This document shows positions 41,401-56,400 of a stretch of 60,000 nt of DNA, one piece after another. Each line of letters opens with the position of its first letter. The stretch's first letter is position 1. The translations under genes and the position numbers were made by a program. Location of the stretch: the NCBI GenBank assembly GCA_030141605.1, contig JAQGDQ010000051.1:312001-372000 (forward strand), given 5' to 3'. This DNA comes from Tubiluchus corallicola. Taxonomy: Eukaryota; Priapulida; Priapulimorpha; Priapulimorphida; Tubiluchidae. Under the pieces are notes generated by a model. The model ran no database searches and was not told where the DNA came from. It saw only the letters and a program-made list of their open reading frames with translations.

Positions 41401-44400
41401 ATTTACAGATTTAAAATTGCAACAACACCACCGATATACAAGGACATAGAGATATTTGTTTTTGGAGGTAAAAATATTTTATTTCTTATATTCTGTTATG
41501 TTATATTGATAAAATTTAATCACTCTATTGTTTATGATCTATTTAACATGTCATTCCAATTTTACATGTATTACAGAGCAACCAGCCATTTTGCCAACTA
41601 CAATTCCTCCATCTCAAAGTTCTATACGAAGTCAGACACCTCCATCAGGACAAGATGTTTTACTTGGACAAAGAGCAACCACTGCAAGAAATAATGAACC
41701 TCAACCCAGAATAATAGAAATTAGTAGAGATGCAACTGTACCAGAAGGTTCTACATTGGAACTAAAAGCTGTAGCTTTGGATGTGGAGAATTTAAATGTA
41801 AGTATTTTCTAACCGTTATTTTTTTAAATACTTAATATGGGTTATTGTTTTATTTGTCAGTTACTACAGAATTTTTTTGTTCTTGTTATATTAAGATTTT
41901 GCAAAGTATATGGGTGTGTAAGAGGTAAATGGGATTCTGCTGCAATGTAAACTACATTAAAAATCATATATAGTCTTAAAAGTGTTTTCAAATTGATCTT
42001 AAGTGTCCAAGTAAGGCTAAAATTAAACTTAATATCCTTGCAAGTTTTATTAAAATGAACTATCCGTAGTGTAAAATTATGACATTCTCTTTTAGGAAAA
42101 CTGGCTTTGAAATCGTTTTTGTCTACAAAACATTTAATTTAGAATTTTGGAAAATGTAGACGTGGCCCTACTTTGTGGCAGCAGTTTTTTTTTTTTGCTT
42201 TTTGGAATAGTGGCACTTTGTGGTTTTTTTACAACAATTTTTATGCTATCTGATGACTTTTCTAACAAGAATATTGATGCACATTATAGCTGTTGACTAC
42301 AAAATCATAAGAATCAATTTTAACAAATTTACCAATTTTGAATTCAGTCTTGTAATTAGTTTAAACTCATTGTAGTTTCATCATCAGCAAAACACGTTCT
42401 GTAGACCTTTTTTAAATTAATGGAAGAAAAGTAAAATGTTTATTATTAAACTACAGAATGTAGTCATATGTTATAGATTATCCTTTATCATTTATTTTAG
42501 CAATTGCTGTTGTGTTTATAAAGCATTGCTGTTTACAGCATTTGCTATGCAATATACATTGAACAGCTAATTTTAACTGTCAAAATTATTTTCTACCAAC
42601 ACTAGTGAATTGTGTTGCTGAAGCAACTGTTTTTTTATTTCTTAAACCTATAGTTCTTTTTATGATTTGCTTTAGAATCTGTTGCTCCTACATAAAGTAC
42701 ATTTCTTCTAACAGACAAGTTTTTAGGGTGGCCTCTTTTTTTATTATAAGATCACGGCATGAACCAGTTTGCATTTATTTGCATGAGTTTTTGGCAAGAA
42801 AATGCAACTGTAATCATAACTGTAAAGTTATTGATATATTTAGGCTGTGTTTACTTATCATCCAATTAGTAAATTAAAATTTAGCAATATAATTAATAGC
42901 AAAATTCAAATTCTAATTTAAAAGATTTTTATTTTTGAGCATGAGATGAGTCATTAGAAAGTGTGAGTTCACAGATTTTGGATCTCATAATTTAAGTTTT
43001 TTGAACTTGCTTCTCTTCTAGAATTGCTAAAGGCCTTCATTATGCTTGATTTAAAAAAATATTGTGGATAGACAGCATAATCTTTTCTGATAAAAATATC
43101 ACGTTATACATCAGAAATATTACATCTTATATACTGTTTATTAAAATTTTGGAAATTTTGACATTGAGTCATATGTAATTTGTTTGTTGTCTGGATGTTG
43201 TAGTTTCTCGTCGAGTTTCAATAATATTTAAATGTTAATAAAACATTTAGGAGTATGTTTTTGCTACTTAAGTTTATTCTAATGTTTTGCAAAACTGGCT
43301 TCAGGTAACTGTTAATAGTTATTATTTTATAGACAACTTATTATACTGTGACACGACTAATAATTTTTGTCGTTTTTAATAAGGTTGTATGGTCTCACAT
43401 TGCTGCAAGTTCTGCACCTGTTAACATTGCTGTTAATGAACGAGAATTAGTAGATAGTGGTAGACTTTCAGCTACATTAACAAGAGATGATGATCAAGTC
43501 TCTTCAACCATTTTTATTGAGAATGTTGGTCCCAAGGATGAAGGCATTTATAGATTTGAGATCGCAACAACACCATCAATATATGAGGAAGTGCAATTAT
43601 TTGTTTCTGGAGGTAAAACTTTTTGTTTTTGGCATATTATTATATTGTGTGGTAAAATTTAATACCTGCTTGTTTATCTGGTATTATTCAAACACCCTGA
43701 ATTATAATCATGTTGACACAGAAATGAATCTAAATGAATTGTGTTGAAGTAACATAATTATATTTTTTCTATCATTTCGCCTATCAATTATATTTGTATC
43801 ACACGATCTGGAAGTTTACAATTTAGTGTTTGTCGTGTTTTCTTCTCATGATGTTGATTCTTGTAATTTTTATACACAATTTTTATTTCGGTAGTTTTTG
43901 TGTGAGCAGGGTCGAAACGTTGCAGATATTTGTGTCTGAATAAAAGCTATGTCTTTGTTTAAGTGCGTCCTGGTTTTTAGTTTCACTTTAAGAATTCGTT
44001 TTCCCCATCACCAATCAATCTTTTTAAACATTTTCCTTTTGTATTTTCTTTCAGACCCACCAGCTATTTTTCCAACTACAGTTCGTCCTTCTCGGGGTTT
44101 TGTACGCAGTCAGACACCTCCATCAGGACAAGATGGTTTAATTCCTGCAACAGATGGTCGATCTCAACCAAGAATAATAGAAATTAGTAGAGATGCAAGG
44201 GTACAAACAGGTGCTACAGTAACACTAAAAGCTATAGCTGCAGATTCTAAGAGTTTGAATGTAAGTTTATTATTAACTTTTCTTTGAGGCTTGTACATTT
44301 TTATTGGGTGGCATTACAAATTTATTTCTTTGAATTACTGCGGTTTTGTTCCCAAACAGCATACCAATATTTTTGAGACATAAATGCTTAAATGTTTTTA

Positions 44401-47400
44401 CTTAGACAATATTTTCACTTTTCTGCATGAAAGCTTCAAACGTCTCCCAGACAATATTTTCACTTTTCTGCATGAAAGCTTCAAACGTCTCCCGTTGTTA
44501 AGATACAGTAATTGTGCTGCAACTGGTCTGCAGGCAAATGCCGACTTGCATGTATATAGAACATGTTCATAGAATGTAATGGCTATTGACAATTGTAATC
44601 CTGTTCATTTGCAGAGAAGTTTTTAAATGTAGCGTTTTTTGCCTAGATGTGCACGTTGTAAAACAAGCAATAGTCGTTTGATTAAATTTCTTTAGTTTTC
44701 TTCGTTTTTTTTCTAAATATTGTTAAATTGAGTCAAAAACTGAAATTTATGATTCTAGAAAGAAAATATCGACCATTTGTGCTTAATCATTCTTAATTTG
44801 TAACACTAATGATTGCAAAGGTGGCAAAAATTTCAAGTTGATTTTAAATCTAAATATTTTTGCACAATAAAAATGCTTATAGTGTACACTCAAAAGTATA
44901 TAATTGTTTATGTATAATCAAAATTGCAAATTTAACTGAGCCAAAACTAGTTTCTCATCAACTCAACCATATGCACATACTACAATTTTGAATTTAATTA
45001 CATTATTTCAATAAATTCAAACATAATTCTGCATTTTATAGTTTTTTATGCAGGATGTTGCCAGTTAGGTATGCCAATTTCGTGGGCTTTTTATATATTG
45101 TATTATTTAGCTTTAAGTTTTTTTTTATGAAATATCAGTAAATAATGTCATACTGAAATGTTTTGCCTCAAATGTTGCAGTTTTTTAATTTCATCATGAT
45201 TTTTTCCTGGATTGCTTTTTTCATCCTTTAATGTTGAAATGTAAACGTTGTGTTGAGATGATGTGCTTGTTTATCAATTTTCTATAAAATGATTTTTTTG
45301 TTAATTGGCATAATTCTCACCTACTAAAATTATATAATTTATGCAGGTTTTATGGTCCCGTGTTCCTGCAAATTCTGCACCAATCAACATTGCAATTAAT
45401 AAGCGAAAATTAATTGATAACGATAGACTCACGACCACACTAACACGAGATGGTGACCAAGTGACCTCAACAATTTTTATTGAAAATGTTGATCCCGGGG
45501 ATGAAGGCATTTACAGATTTGAAATTGCAACAATGCCACCAGTGTACAAAGATATTCAGATATTTGTTAGTGGAGGTACATCTATATTTTTGTTTTACAG
45601 AAATTCATGTAATTGCTTTCTTGTAGTATCAAAAGAAATTGATGAAGATTAAATTAATGTATTTGACCAAATAGAAAGAAGGCTTTAAGAACTGATTTAG
45701 ACTTTCAGTATGATCTGATACATGCTTTTTGCTGATATGTTTAACCCAATTGTTAAAAATTTGTCATTGAGTAAATTACGTTATTTAATCTGATAATGTT
45801 AACTTCAAACAAAATTGACAGCCTACTGCCTCTCCACCACCTCAACAATAAAAAACCTTTATACCATGGTGAGATACTGATACAAAAATTACTAAATTTC
45901 TTCATTTTTTTGCAACTTCCAAGCAGTCTAGACAGCCAACATCAGTAGCTCACAATACTATGGGTGAACATTGCTTTCTGATTTTCAGATTAACATTTTT
46001 TTTACCTGCTAATAATGTTCTATTATAGTATAAATTGTAGTAGTATGTTTGATAAATGTCTTGGCAAATTTTTGAATCACATGTTTTGTTAACCACCAAA
46101 AATTCTGGTTGTTTAAGTGAAAGTTGTCTGCTTTTGACTACCATTCACTCGTAACGATGGATTTCAAACCAAGAACAGATTGCTTAAGATGGTTAAAATG
46201 CCTCTTCCCTTATCTGTAAATTCGTTGTGCGTTTTGCCCTATAGTTCATTTTTCAACTTTTTTCGGGCTGACGAACCACTACCATCGTGTTTGCGTTATT
46301 TCGTTGTTTATGCATATACTTAGTTGTGACTGCTATTCTACAGTTTATATTAGTAAAACTTTACGCCACTTAAAAGTTTGTTAATATGAGCATTGGGCAA
46401 ATCGCTGCCTACTGGCAGACAGATGAAGTCGGTGTCACACTCGTCTGTCCATGAGCATTGTTCCCAAACTCAACATCCATTTAAGCTTGATAATTTCAAA
46501 ATTTTAGAATCCGGCTAGCAGTGACTTTGATTCGCACATTTTTAAAACTCTTTTTACGTAAAGCTTCAGCCGGAGCTTATTGATCAACTGTCTTCTCTAC
46601 CCCTGGGACTTTTTAAACTGGTCGTTTTAGCTGCTAATATTACATAGTTGTTCATGTTTGGTGCAAAGGTTTCTCTTATTACCAAACACAGACATTTGTC
46701 AGAGAATGAATTGTGTTGGAGTAATGTAACATAACATAACTTTACCAAAATTGAATTTATTGCCGACCGGTTTCGAACAAACTGTTCGTTGTCAAGACAT
46801 CTAAAAAAAGAAATTTACCAGAATTTAGAAACAACATCAAAATGCAATTCAGTAGTTAGATAGCGAAAAGATATATGATAAACCATTTTATAGATAATTT
46901 AGCAATTTACCTTGCAGACTACATCTCTTGATTGGTATGAAACTATGTTACACTTCACAAACAAACATGTTATGATATAACATAACTTTGTTTTTGGTGT
47001 CATTTGACATTGTATGACATGATCTGTAGATTTACAATTTAGTATTTGTTTTGTTTGCTTTTCATAATGTGAATTTTTGTAATGCTTGTACTCTATATTT
47101 GTGTTTAAGTGGATTGTTGCATGATCTTGTTATAGTCGAAATGTTGCAGATGAGGACTGGGCGTACTTTCCTCATGTGTGAGCTGGCTGTGATTTTCATC
47201 TCCTTATTAGCTTCTAAATGTGAGTTTTATTTCAGGAATAAGACCAACCACTGCTTCAGTGTTTAACAATTTGCAAACGATTCAACAACCAAACCTGCTA
47301 GATGTACAAATAAAAACAACTCAGGCACCTCATTCAACTTCTCCTGCATCTATCAGTGATGACAAGAAGTTGTTTGATGGTGTGCCAAAAATAGCCGAAA

Positions 47401-50400
47401 TTTCAAGGAACAGTAGTGTTCATGTAGGAAACAGTGTCATTCTCAGCTGCGTAACTACTGGTGCTGACCAGCTAAATGTAAGATGACCTTTTCATACAGT
47501 CATACACATGCAGGGCATCTCAAAAGTCACTATACACTTTGATATCTAAATTTCTTTCTCCCTTCTAAGTATTTCTCCAGTTTTAACAAGCTCTTACATG
47601 AACAAAAGAGACCTTTGGCAATTCTTTTTGTTATTTGACTGGAACCCCATTACTATATAGCGATGACAGTAATGTTAGAAGTGAGGTGCAAAATCATCCT
47701 GGCATGAAATCACCAACTGAAGTTCAGTGGAAATTCAGAGTACTGCTCTATTTTCTCACATTTAACATTGCAGTTTTTCAACAAGGTAAAGTCCTTCCTC
47801 ACTACTCATGAGCTGTAAGAGAGTTTCTCAATGCGAGATGCCCGATTTGACATTGGATTGGTCTCTAAAGCTCTTGAGATGCCTGAAAATGGTAGTAAAA
47901 GTAGCAAATCCTACTAGTGCAGTAGTTCTTTCCAGATTTTTGTGGAACTTGACTAAAAGAGTTACCCAAGGTTTTAGTTCATCTGTACCCATTTTCAAAC
48001 ATTTTACTTTGATTGTTAAAAAACTATGGAAAATGTAAAGTTTATATAATGACTTATGAGGCTCCTGCATTTTTGTTAAAGTAGTGCTTTGTTAAAATTA
48101 TAATATATTACTTTGTAAATATAATAATCACAATATTAATTGCTTGCTGAGTAAATATTTCTGTATATTTCTTCCAAGCAGCACAAATGTATGTTCTTAA
48201 TAACTTGGAATGACAACTTAGGTAATCGTATGATTTGTAAAGATTTTTTATTTTTTTATTTTTATGTGATTTGTATTTTTTATATATCATTCTACCTGTT
48301 ATTTAGGTCGTATGGTTACAGAAGCAACCAGGTGAACTGCCAATTGTTCTTACTGTTGACGAAGTGCAAATTGTAGGAGACGAAGGATTTCGTAGCTTTG
48401 TTGAGCAAGTAAATCAGCATAAAGTTGTTCGGTTAGAAATCTCAAACATTCGTCCCAAAGATGAAGCTGTCTATATCTGTGAAATCTCATCTGTACCTCC
48501 AGTTTCTGTTGATGTCCATGTTGAAGTCATAGGTATGTTTGTTTTTTTAAATATTAGCTCTTTGTCCATGTTGAGTGTTAAACTATGCAAATTCTACCCA
48601 AAAAGTGCAATAGAGAATTTGTTGTTACTAAATACATCATATTTATTTTAAATATATTTTCTTAATTTGTTAACTACAGCTATTACAGTATTTGAGAGCT
48701 TGCACATTCTGTGACCAAATGATGCGGAGGTAGCACATAAGAAATCTTAAACAGCTTTGTTAAAAAATTACTGATGGTTGTCGTTCGAACAGTTTTGTAA
48801 AATAGAATGACTTTGTATTCCATTTTATATGAAGCACCCCAAGCAGGGCTATCTTAACAGCATCATAGGCCCCTGAGGAAAGCAGTGCACTGGTGCCACT
48901 ACCTACATAACCACTCGCAAGAATAAAATAGTCGATAAAATTAAATATATATTTATTGTATTTGTACTTTCGACAAAATCAGTGTTTAAACATTAAAGAA
49001 CGTGCTATACAGCAAAGATTAATCAACACAAATTAATGAATAATATAACATGAGCCTTGAAAACACAAAAAATTCAACATATAAACGATACTCAATTGGT
49101 TAACTATACTAACAGAGATAGCATGGTATGAAATTACTGTGAATTGTTTTCAAGTGTTCAACTAAACATTTCTTTGCAGAGAACAAGTCACAACATACAT
49201 TCATTAGCCCTCTATACTCATGTGGGCCCCCGGGCAACTGCCCGGCGTGCCCATGGGTTAAGACAGCCCTGGCCAAAAACTGGCCCAACAGCAACTCATG
49301 ACAGGGTGTTGTAGTGAAAAGGTGAAGATACGAATACTTGTTCAGGAAGCCAGATTTTATATAACTAACCCATGATAGGAAGTATCTGTTGATATTCTTC
49401 TTGAATAAAATGAGGTTGTAGTTGTCAAAAGCGATTTGCTGGAAGAAAATTTTACATAAAAGAAACCCAAGCAAAAAACTAGTTTTCAAAATTTATAAGG
49501 GCATTTTATGATTCTTCAGAATCAAGATTGACTAATTGCTTGTAATTGGTATTTGCTTTCCATGTTAAACTAATGTTAAAAGGCAACAGATGATAATTAA
49601 TGGATTTTTATTTCTGTGCCGTTGTCGATAGCAGACGTTGCAAACTTCCAAATGCAAATTTATATTCCTTCTTTTCATATAGTAGGAAGAGGCTCGGCGT
49701 CCGCTGAAAAAGAGTCGCCACTGCCAGTAGAGCGGACTTCTATAATTCGACCTCAAGCTACACCTCCATCATTTATAACTGATCCAAATAAACCAAAAAT
49801 CACAGACATCAGTAGGAATTCGAATGTACCAGCAGGTGTAACGATAAAGCTTGTATGTGGTGTCAGTAATATTGGCAATCTCAATGTAAGTATGTTACTC
49901 ATTATACATTTATAATTTTACTGAGGTTTGTGTTGCAATTAAGTATGTAAAAATATATATAAAAAATTTACATGTAATACTTCCAAATTCACATACAGTT
50001 GCGTACGACATTAACACAAACACACTCAGCCTCACCCTCACACACATGTACACATGCACACCTGCTTAAATACACCCACTTATGTTAGGCCCAATTTAAC
50101 TTTGTCTGTTTTATATATACGTAAAATAACAAGTCAATAAATTAAATCATATATGTCAGAAAACCAGCAGGCTTGTAAATACAGTTGTGCAGTGGTAAAT
50201 ACAGCAAACTATCACCTTGAAACGTCACAGAATAAATTCTGAGAATGTATTTTACTGTCATTTACTTGTAGGTGGTTTGGCTACTGTCTAAGGAAGGTTC
50301 AACATCACATATGTTAAGTGCTGGTGATATGCTTCTGGCTGATAATGATCGCCTAGAATCTTCTTCTATTGCTAATGGAAATCACGTAACAGCTGAGCTT

Positions 50401-53400
50401 ATTATTGAAGACATACGATTAGAAGATGCAGGTGTTTATATCTGTGAAGTACCCACTATTCCACCTGTAACAGCCAGTGTTTCCATTGATGTTTTTGGTC
50501 AGTCTGTATTTATTACTTTCATTTTACTTTGTATTCCAATTTCTACATAGCTAATTGTAACAAAACTGGTGTGTACACCAGTTAAGTTAAAGTAGTTAAT
50601 GTATTAAGTACATGATATAGGCAGTTGTCAATTTTTTTCAGAGCTATGTTTCCGTATTTATTGTCCCAAAAACAATGAGCAACCATTATAGTACTACGAC
50701 GAATGAGAGAGATTGAGTGAGTGAATGAGTGAGTGAATGAGTGAGCAAGCGAATGAGTGAGTGAGTGAGAGAGAGGGAGAGGGAGAGAGAGAGAAAGTGA
50801 GAAGGACAGAAAGAGAGAGAGAGAGAACAAGAAAGAAAGACAGAAAGAGAGGGCATGCAAGCGAAGCAAGCAGGAATGCAAAAATCGAAATGAGTGATGC
50901 TTTTCCTTGTACTTCTAAATAGCTGCTTGCACAGCTTTGAGCTGTGTTTTGAACTTTGAACTTTGAACAAAGTTTTTGTGTGTAATCGTGAGAAGCATTT
51001 GCAAGACAATGATACTCTGTTGAGATAATTTTCAACTGTGTCTAGACGTGACTAAAATCAAAAACTAATGTAACAACATAAGTGCCAACCATTTTTGCTG
51101 GTCTTGGTCTCACTCTCTGTTTTGGTGTTGGTCTCTGTCTCAGTCTTTGGCCGTGGTACATGAAGCAAAAGTATGTTTGTCTGTGTCACAACGGAGACAG
51201 CATGTGGCATAGACAAACATCAGCATGTGGCAAGAATATAATATAATAATTAGATTTGGGGGAATATGATCCTTGGTTCAATCAGTCAACCTTGACAAAT
51301 GAGTTGCACAAATGCACACTCATTTCAAGTGCACGGAGACAGGTTGGTTAAATAAAGTAATAAGGTAAGTTGTTGAAAAGGCACATTTGGAAAAATGTGC
51401 TCATGGAAGCAGCTGCGTCATGGTTGGCGTTTATGCTGTTGCATTAGCTTTTGGATTTTCGTTCCTATAATGTTCCCCAGGAATGAGTCTGTTCTGCAAA
51501 TGAAATCCTCGCAGCACTTAGTTTATTAATCATTTTTTTTCATATTTTGTTATATAAGAACAGAAAAAGTTGGAATGCCAAGTGTCATTCCACTTTTCTC
51601 TGTCTCTAACTTGAACCATGTTTTTTCAGAAGTGGCTACTTTAGCTGCATTAAGTCCGTTTACAACTCAAAGACCTCCAATAGCCGTAAGAACTACACCA
51701 TTGCCAAGACCTCGGAGACCGACAATTGAAGCAACAACTGCGCCTCGCAGAACTCCTGAGAAGCCAAAACCTGCTATTGTTGAAATAACGAGTGATTCGA
51801 ATGTTCAAGTTGGTAGCAATGTTGCGCTCAGTTGCTTTGTAACAAATGCAGATGGGTTAAATGTAAGTGACAACAATTTGTTTAATAGGTTTAATAGGAA
51901 GTTGCCATCTTGTACATCATAGTAACATACATTTAACATCCAAATTATGCAATGATGTACATATATGGTTGCTAAATATATGTTACTTTGATATACTATC
52001 GATGTGAAATAAATAAATTGAATTGAACAAAAATTGAATTGAATCATGTTTTCCCGTAATAAAGAAAACTGTGGAAAAAGAGTTCTATTGACATTGATGT
52101 TCTAGTGAGAAAAGCTTTTTAATGGTTGTCAGCTGGTTTATAGCAGCCAGCCCTATGATAAGTTGAGGTTATACTAGGTGTAGATGCAATTCTTATAATG
52201 ATCACAATATTTTTTCCTAATTTATGAACAGCTTTATTTCAAGTTTTAGACAGTTTTGTGCAAGAAACAATCAATATTTTGATAGCTATATCGTACAAAG
52301 AGCATTTAGTGCTTTCTACTACAGTTACTATTATATTGTGTGCTTGCATAGCAAAATCGTCCATAAGTCGGCAATTAAGCTTTTCTAGTTGTTCACATAT
52401 CCTGAATCTCCATTTCATGACTCACATTTTCATACTAAGCTCATCGCTCTATTATTTCTAAGCTAAGATAATCCACATTGAAGTTGAGGTGCACGCTGCG
52501 CACTGAAAAACGTAACCTTTAGAAATCGCTGTTAAAGTTAGCCATTGTTTTTTGTTGCATTTCTACAAAGCACTTAGCAACCGCACAAATGTTGGTTGCT
52601 ATGGACATTGCAAGAACACATCGAAGTTATATTTAAATCCAGTAAATGGCTCTTTCTGACGATTATCTGGGCTTGGCAATAGAAAAAAACAGGAAGCAAA
52701 ATGATTGCTTCCATGAGCTACTAATGGAGTTTGAAAATACAAGTTTTTTGCAATTGCAGTACTAGTTTTCTAGACAAAAAAGTGGGTACAGGGTTATAAA
52801 ATTAAATTTTTAGTATTTTTTAAACATTTTCTTGACAATTTGGTGATAGATTGTTAAAGTTCAATATATTTAGCATTTGTTTTTATAAAAAACAAAAAAT
52901 GATATTTGACCAAATTTTTGGTAGATTCTGCTTTGAAGCATCATCATGTAGTTTTAATCATGCCGACTAATGGATGATTTTGGTTTGCAAGCAGGTCACA
53001 GAAGCACACATATAGCTGCTAAGGCAAACAATTTTTGAATCATTACTATAGCAACTGCTACTTTTCCTGTGGGTTAAGATTTGTTGTCAGTTCGTATAAT
53101 TGTCAGGTTTCTCAAATATTTTTTAATTAAACCTTATTATCAGTGCTGTTGCTAAGATAAGCAGTATCCTTGGCAATTAATTTATGAGAATAACATTTTT
53201 TTATATTATTAGACGTATATGGTAACCTAAGCTAGATGGCATTAGATGCTTATGAAAATGTCAGTAACAACATGGTTGCTAAGGCAGATGCTGTGTAGGA
53301 CGGTCCTCTAAAAAAATTTTCATGAAGGCCAATTGAGGGGGGAATTTTTCTGTAATACTACATAATATCCTGATTAAAAAAAACAAATTGCATTTGTGTT

Positions 53401-56400
53401 GTATTTAATTGCTAAAACATTTGTTCGCTGATCAGCTTGTTAAGAAATATGCTTGCTTTTCTTTAAATATGCCTCTAGCAGTTACAAAATATGCTTGCTT
53501 CTTTTCTAATACACCACAAGCAGTTTGAGGTTATGCATGCTTCTCTTCAAATACACTAGATACAAATAGGAAAAGTGCTTGCTTCTCTTCCAACACACTC
53601 GCATATTGCAAAATTTCTATTCAGAAGTTAGATTTTTGTTGTGTAGGTGTTGTGTTAGTAAATTGCCACAACTGTTTTTGCTTATCTGTACATATATATA
53701 TATATATAGATGTAAGTACATATATATTACTTTTAGGTGCATAGGCCTAGCAGCTTTTGTGTTAGCAAAATGATTACATGCATTGGTTTCTAATTCTTCG
53801 GCATTTGCAGGTTGTTTGGTCATGGACAAAACCTAGTCAAGATTCTCAGCTGCTGACAGTTAATGCTGTCAGGCTGCTTGATGATGAGAGATTTCTGTCC
53901 TCTGTAAAAAATCTTGGAAGTAAGCAAGAGTACAAATTAGAAATCTCAGACATAGACAATGCTGACAGTGGAACATATACCTGTGAGATTATGACTAAAC
54001 CATCTGTGGCGTATGACATAAAAATTAATGTTCATGGTAAGTTCATATGCTTTGCATATAGTGTTTTAATTAAAATGTCTTCTTTTATATAAAAGTATCG
54101 CTGGATGTTATTCTGTTCTTTAACACTTTTTTATTTTCATTCATTTTACACTTGCCTATGTGTAAGCATTGGCTGAGACTAGTTGTATCTTTTCATACTG
54201 TGTGATACTAGCATCCTATGCTCTTATATTATTTTAGATAGAGCTCTTACAGCTCTGTTTTTGTTCTTAGACTAGCTTCTAAAAGCCTTTTTCCAAGTAT
54301 TAGACAACCAGCTATATAAGCATTGTCCTAAGAGAAAAAAATTAAATTATTTATCACTGTATGTTACACCTTTTAGATCATCACCAAAACCTTAAACAAA
54401 AATGGTAAAAAATAGCAACTCAAAAAGACTTTGTGATTCCGTTAATGCTGAAATCACAGGCAACAACTAAGTGATGGAAAACTGTAAACTGTAACTCAGT
54501 AAAAAACAAATGGAATTGTGTTGTTTATCTATTGAAATGTCTAATGTATCAATCTCTACATAGTTGCCCATTCTGACTATATTAAGAACATGCTGAAATA
54601 TTGGCTGAACCAGTAGTGTATATTTTCGATCTTTGTTCTTAAAAAAGTACCAAGCGCATGGAAAAAACAGGCTCATATAAGAAGTTAATAGCTTCCAGGA
54701 ATCTTAGCTGGACAATTTGAAAAACAATGTGTGGAAACTACTTTTCGAGTTGTGGAAAAAATGATCAGTACATTTACTACAAACAAATTTATTCTTCTTG
54801 TCATTTTTAACAAAAATTATAAGTGACTTCATAAGGCTGAAAAGTCAAACACCAAGGATCAAATGAAGCTACATTTTCAAATTTACACATAATTCAGATT
54901 TCCGCAAAGAACTGCTAGTGACTCCTACTGCTTTTCAATACAATATCAATGATCTAAAAAGATGACACTAATTTAACAATATCTTTGAAGAAAATTCAAA
55001 TGTACTTCGATGGTAACAAAAAGTCATAGAATGTTTGCAGGACTAGCTGCCGTCTGTAAGAAAGTTGGTAGTTGTAGCTTGTTGCGTAAATGGGACAACT
55101 AAAATTTCAAATGTTCTTATAGTAGGACTAGGTTACTTGTAAACTGATGTGGTTAACAGATATTTATAGTGGACCACTTCGGAAATAACTAATAGTTTTG
55201 TAATTGTCGGTTGAAGTGCTATTGATGTTAAATAAAGAATTAATAATAATAATAATAATAATATTAGTAACTACAGGATGACAGTTCAGCCATTTCATTT
55301 GCAATTCAATCTCACGAAACTTTTAAGCAAATTAAATGCACTCATTATGCTTTTGAATTCATTAATTTTGCTGGCATTTTTTAACGTGTGTGAAATTTGG
55401 AACTCTGCCACATTAGATGATTACAAGCTAAAGCATGTGAGATCTTGAAGGCAAATGCAGCGAGAAAAGCCAGCACATATTGTTAAAACATTTTTAGGAA
55501 AAAATGATGATAAAATGTTTTGGAAAATTCAGTCAACTATGTACTCTTTTTATAAATATCTTCTTCGTATGCTGTGAAATATACTCTAGCGTCTAGACAA
55601 TTGCTAAAACAGAAAGGGCAAGTCAAATTTCCATATAAAGATACATTTTTAACCAAGATTTTTTCTTTTAATTCAACACAACAAGAATTAAACGATTGTT
55701 TCCTTGATGGTGATGCAATTTTTGTGGTGTAAAATTATTGTGATCACAGACATTTATTATATTCTCAATAGAAGCCCTATGTTGTTTTTGCTGTTGCCGT
55801 CATTTCTATCCTCCTTGTGGTCATTGTTGTAATTGCTGCTGTTGTTGTTATTATTACACTACTGTTATAAAGTAATTGTCTAGAGAATCATTGAGTTAGT
55901 TTTGTCAGTATTATTGTTCAAGTTCTAGAATTTTATGTTATTTATAATTTCTAGTAAATTTTTTAAAATTTACTGTAGAGTTTGAAATTTAGTATTTGTG
56001 AGTATGTGGCTGGCCGGGATTCTATAATTGTAGAGACACCATTTCTTCCAGCAAATAAGCTATATAATTTGTCACTGTATCAAAAGTTGTTACCATTTGA
56101 CTATATCACTACATGATGTATCTTACTGGTTGGAAAATACATTAACTCTTCAATGTTAATATTGCTTTTTTCAGGTGAGAGAACACTTTCTACACCAAAG
56201 AATCCAGCAATAAGACATCCAGTATCACCAGTAACAACTCCATCAGCCGTTGAAATAAAACGACCAAGACCTGCAATTTTAGAAATCAACAGTGATTCAG
56301 AAGTCCCATTTGGAGCTACTATTGAGCTATCATGTATTGTTAGGAATGCTGGTCATCTTAGTGTGAGACTTTTTTTCACTTTAAAGGGTTTCTCACAGAT

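Noticed and set aside
30194-45575. Dscam-like array of mutually exclusive exons
   Set aside because: N-half and C-half exons alternate and their phases fit in series, so they read as tandem domains. A Dscam-type cluster would hold adjacent copies of the same half.
50582-51035. Long minus-strand Ser/Leu-rich frames
   Set aside because: They come from the GAGT/GA low-complexity tract and are open in three frames.
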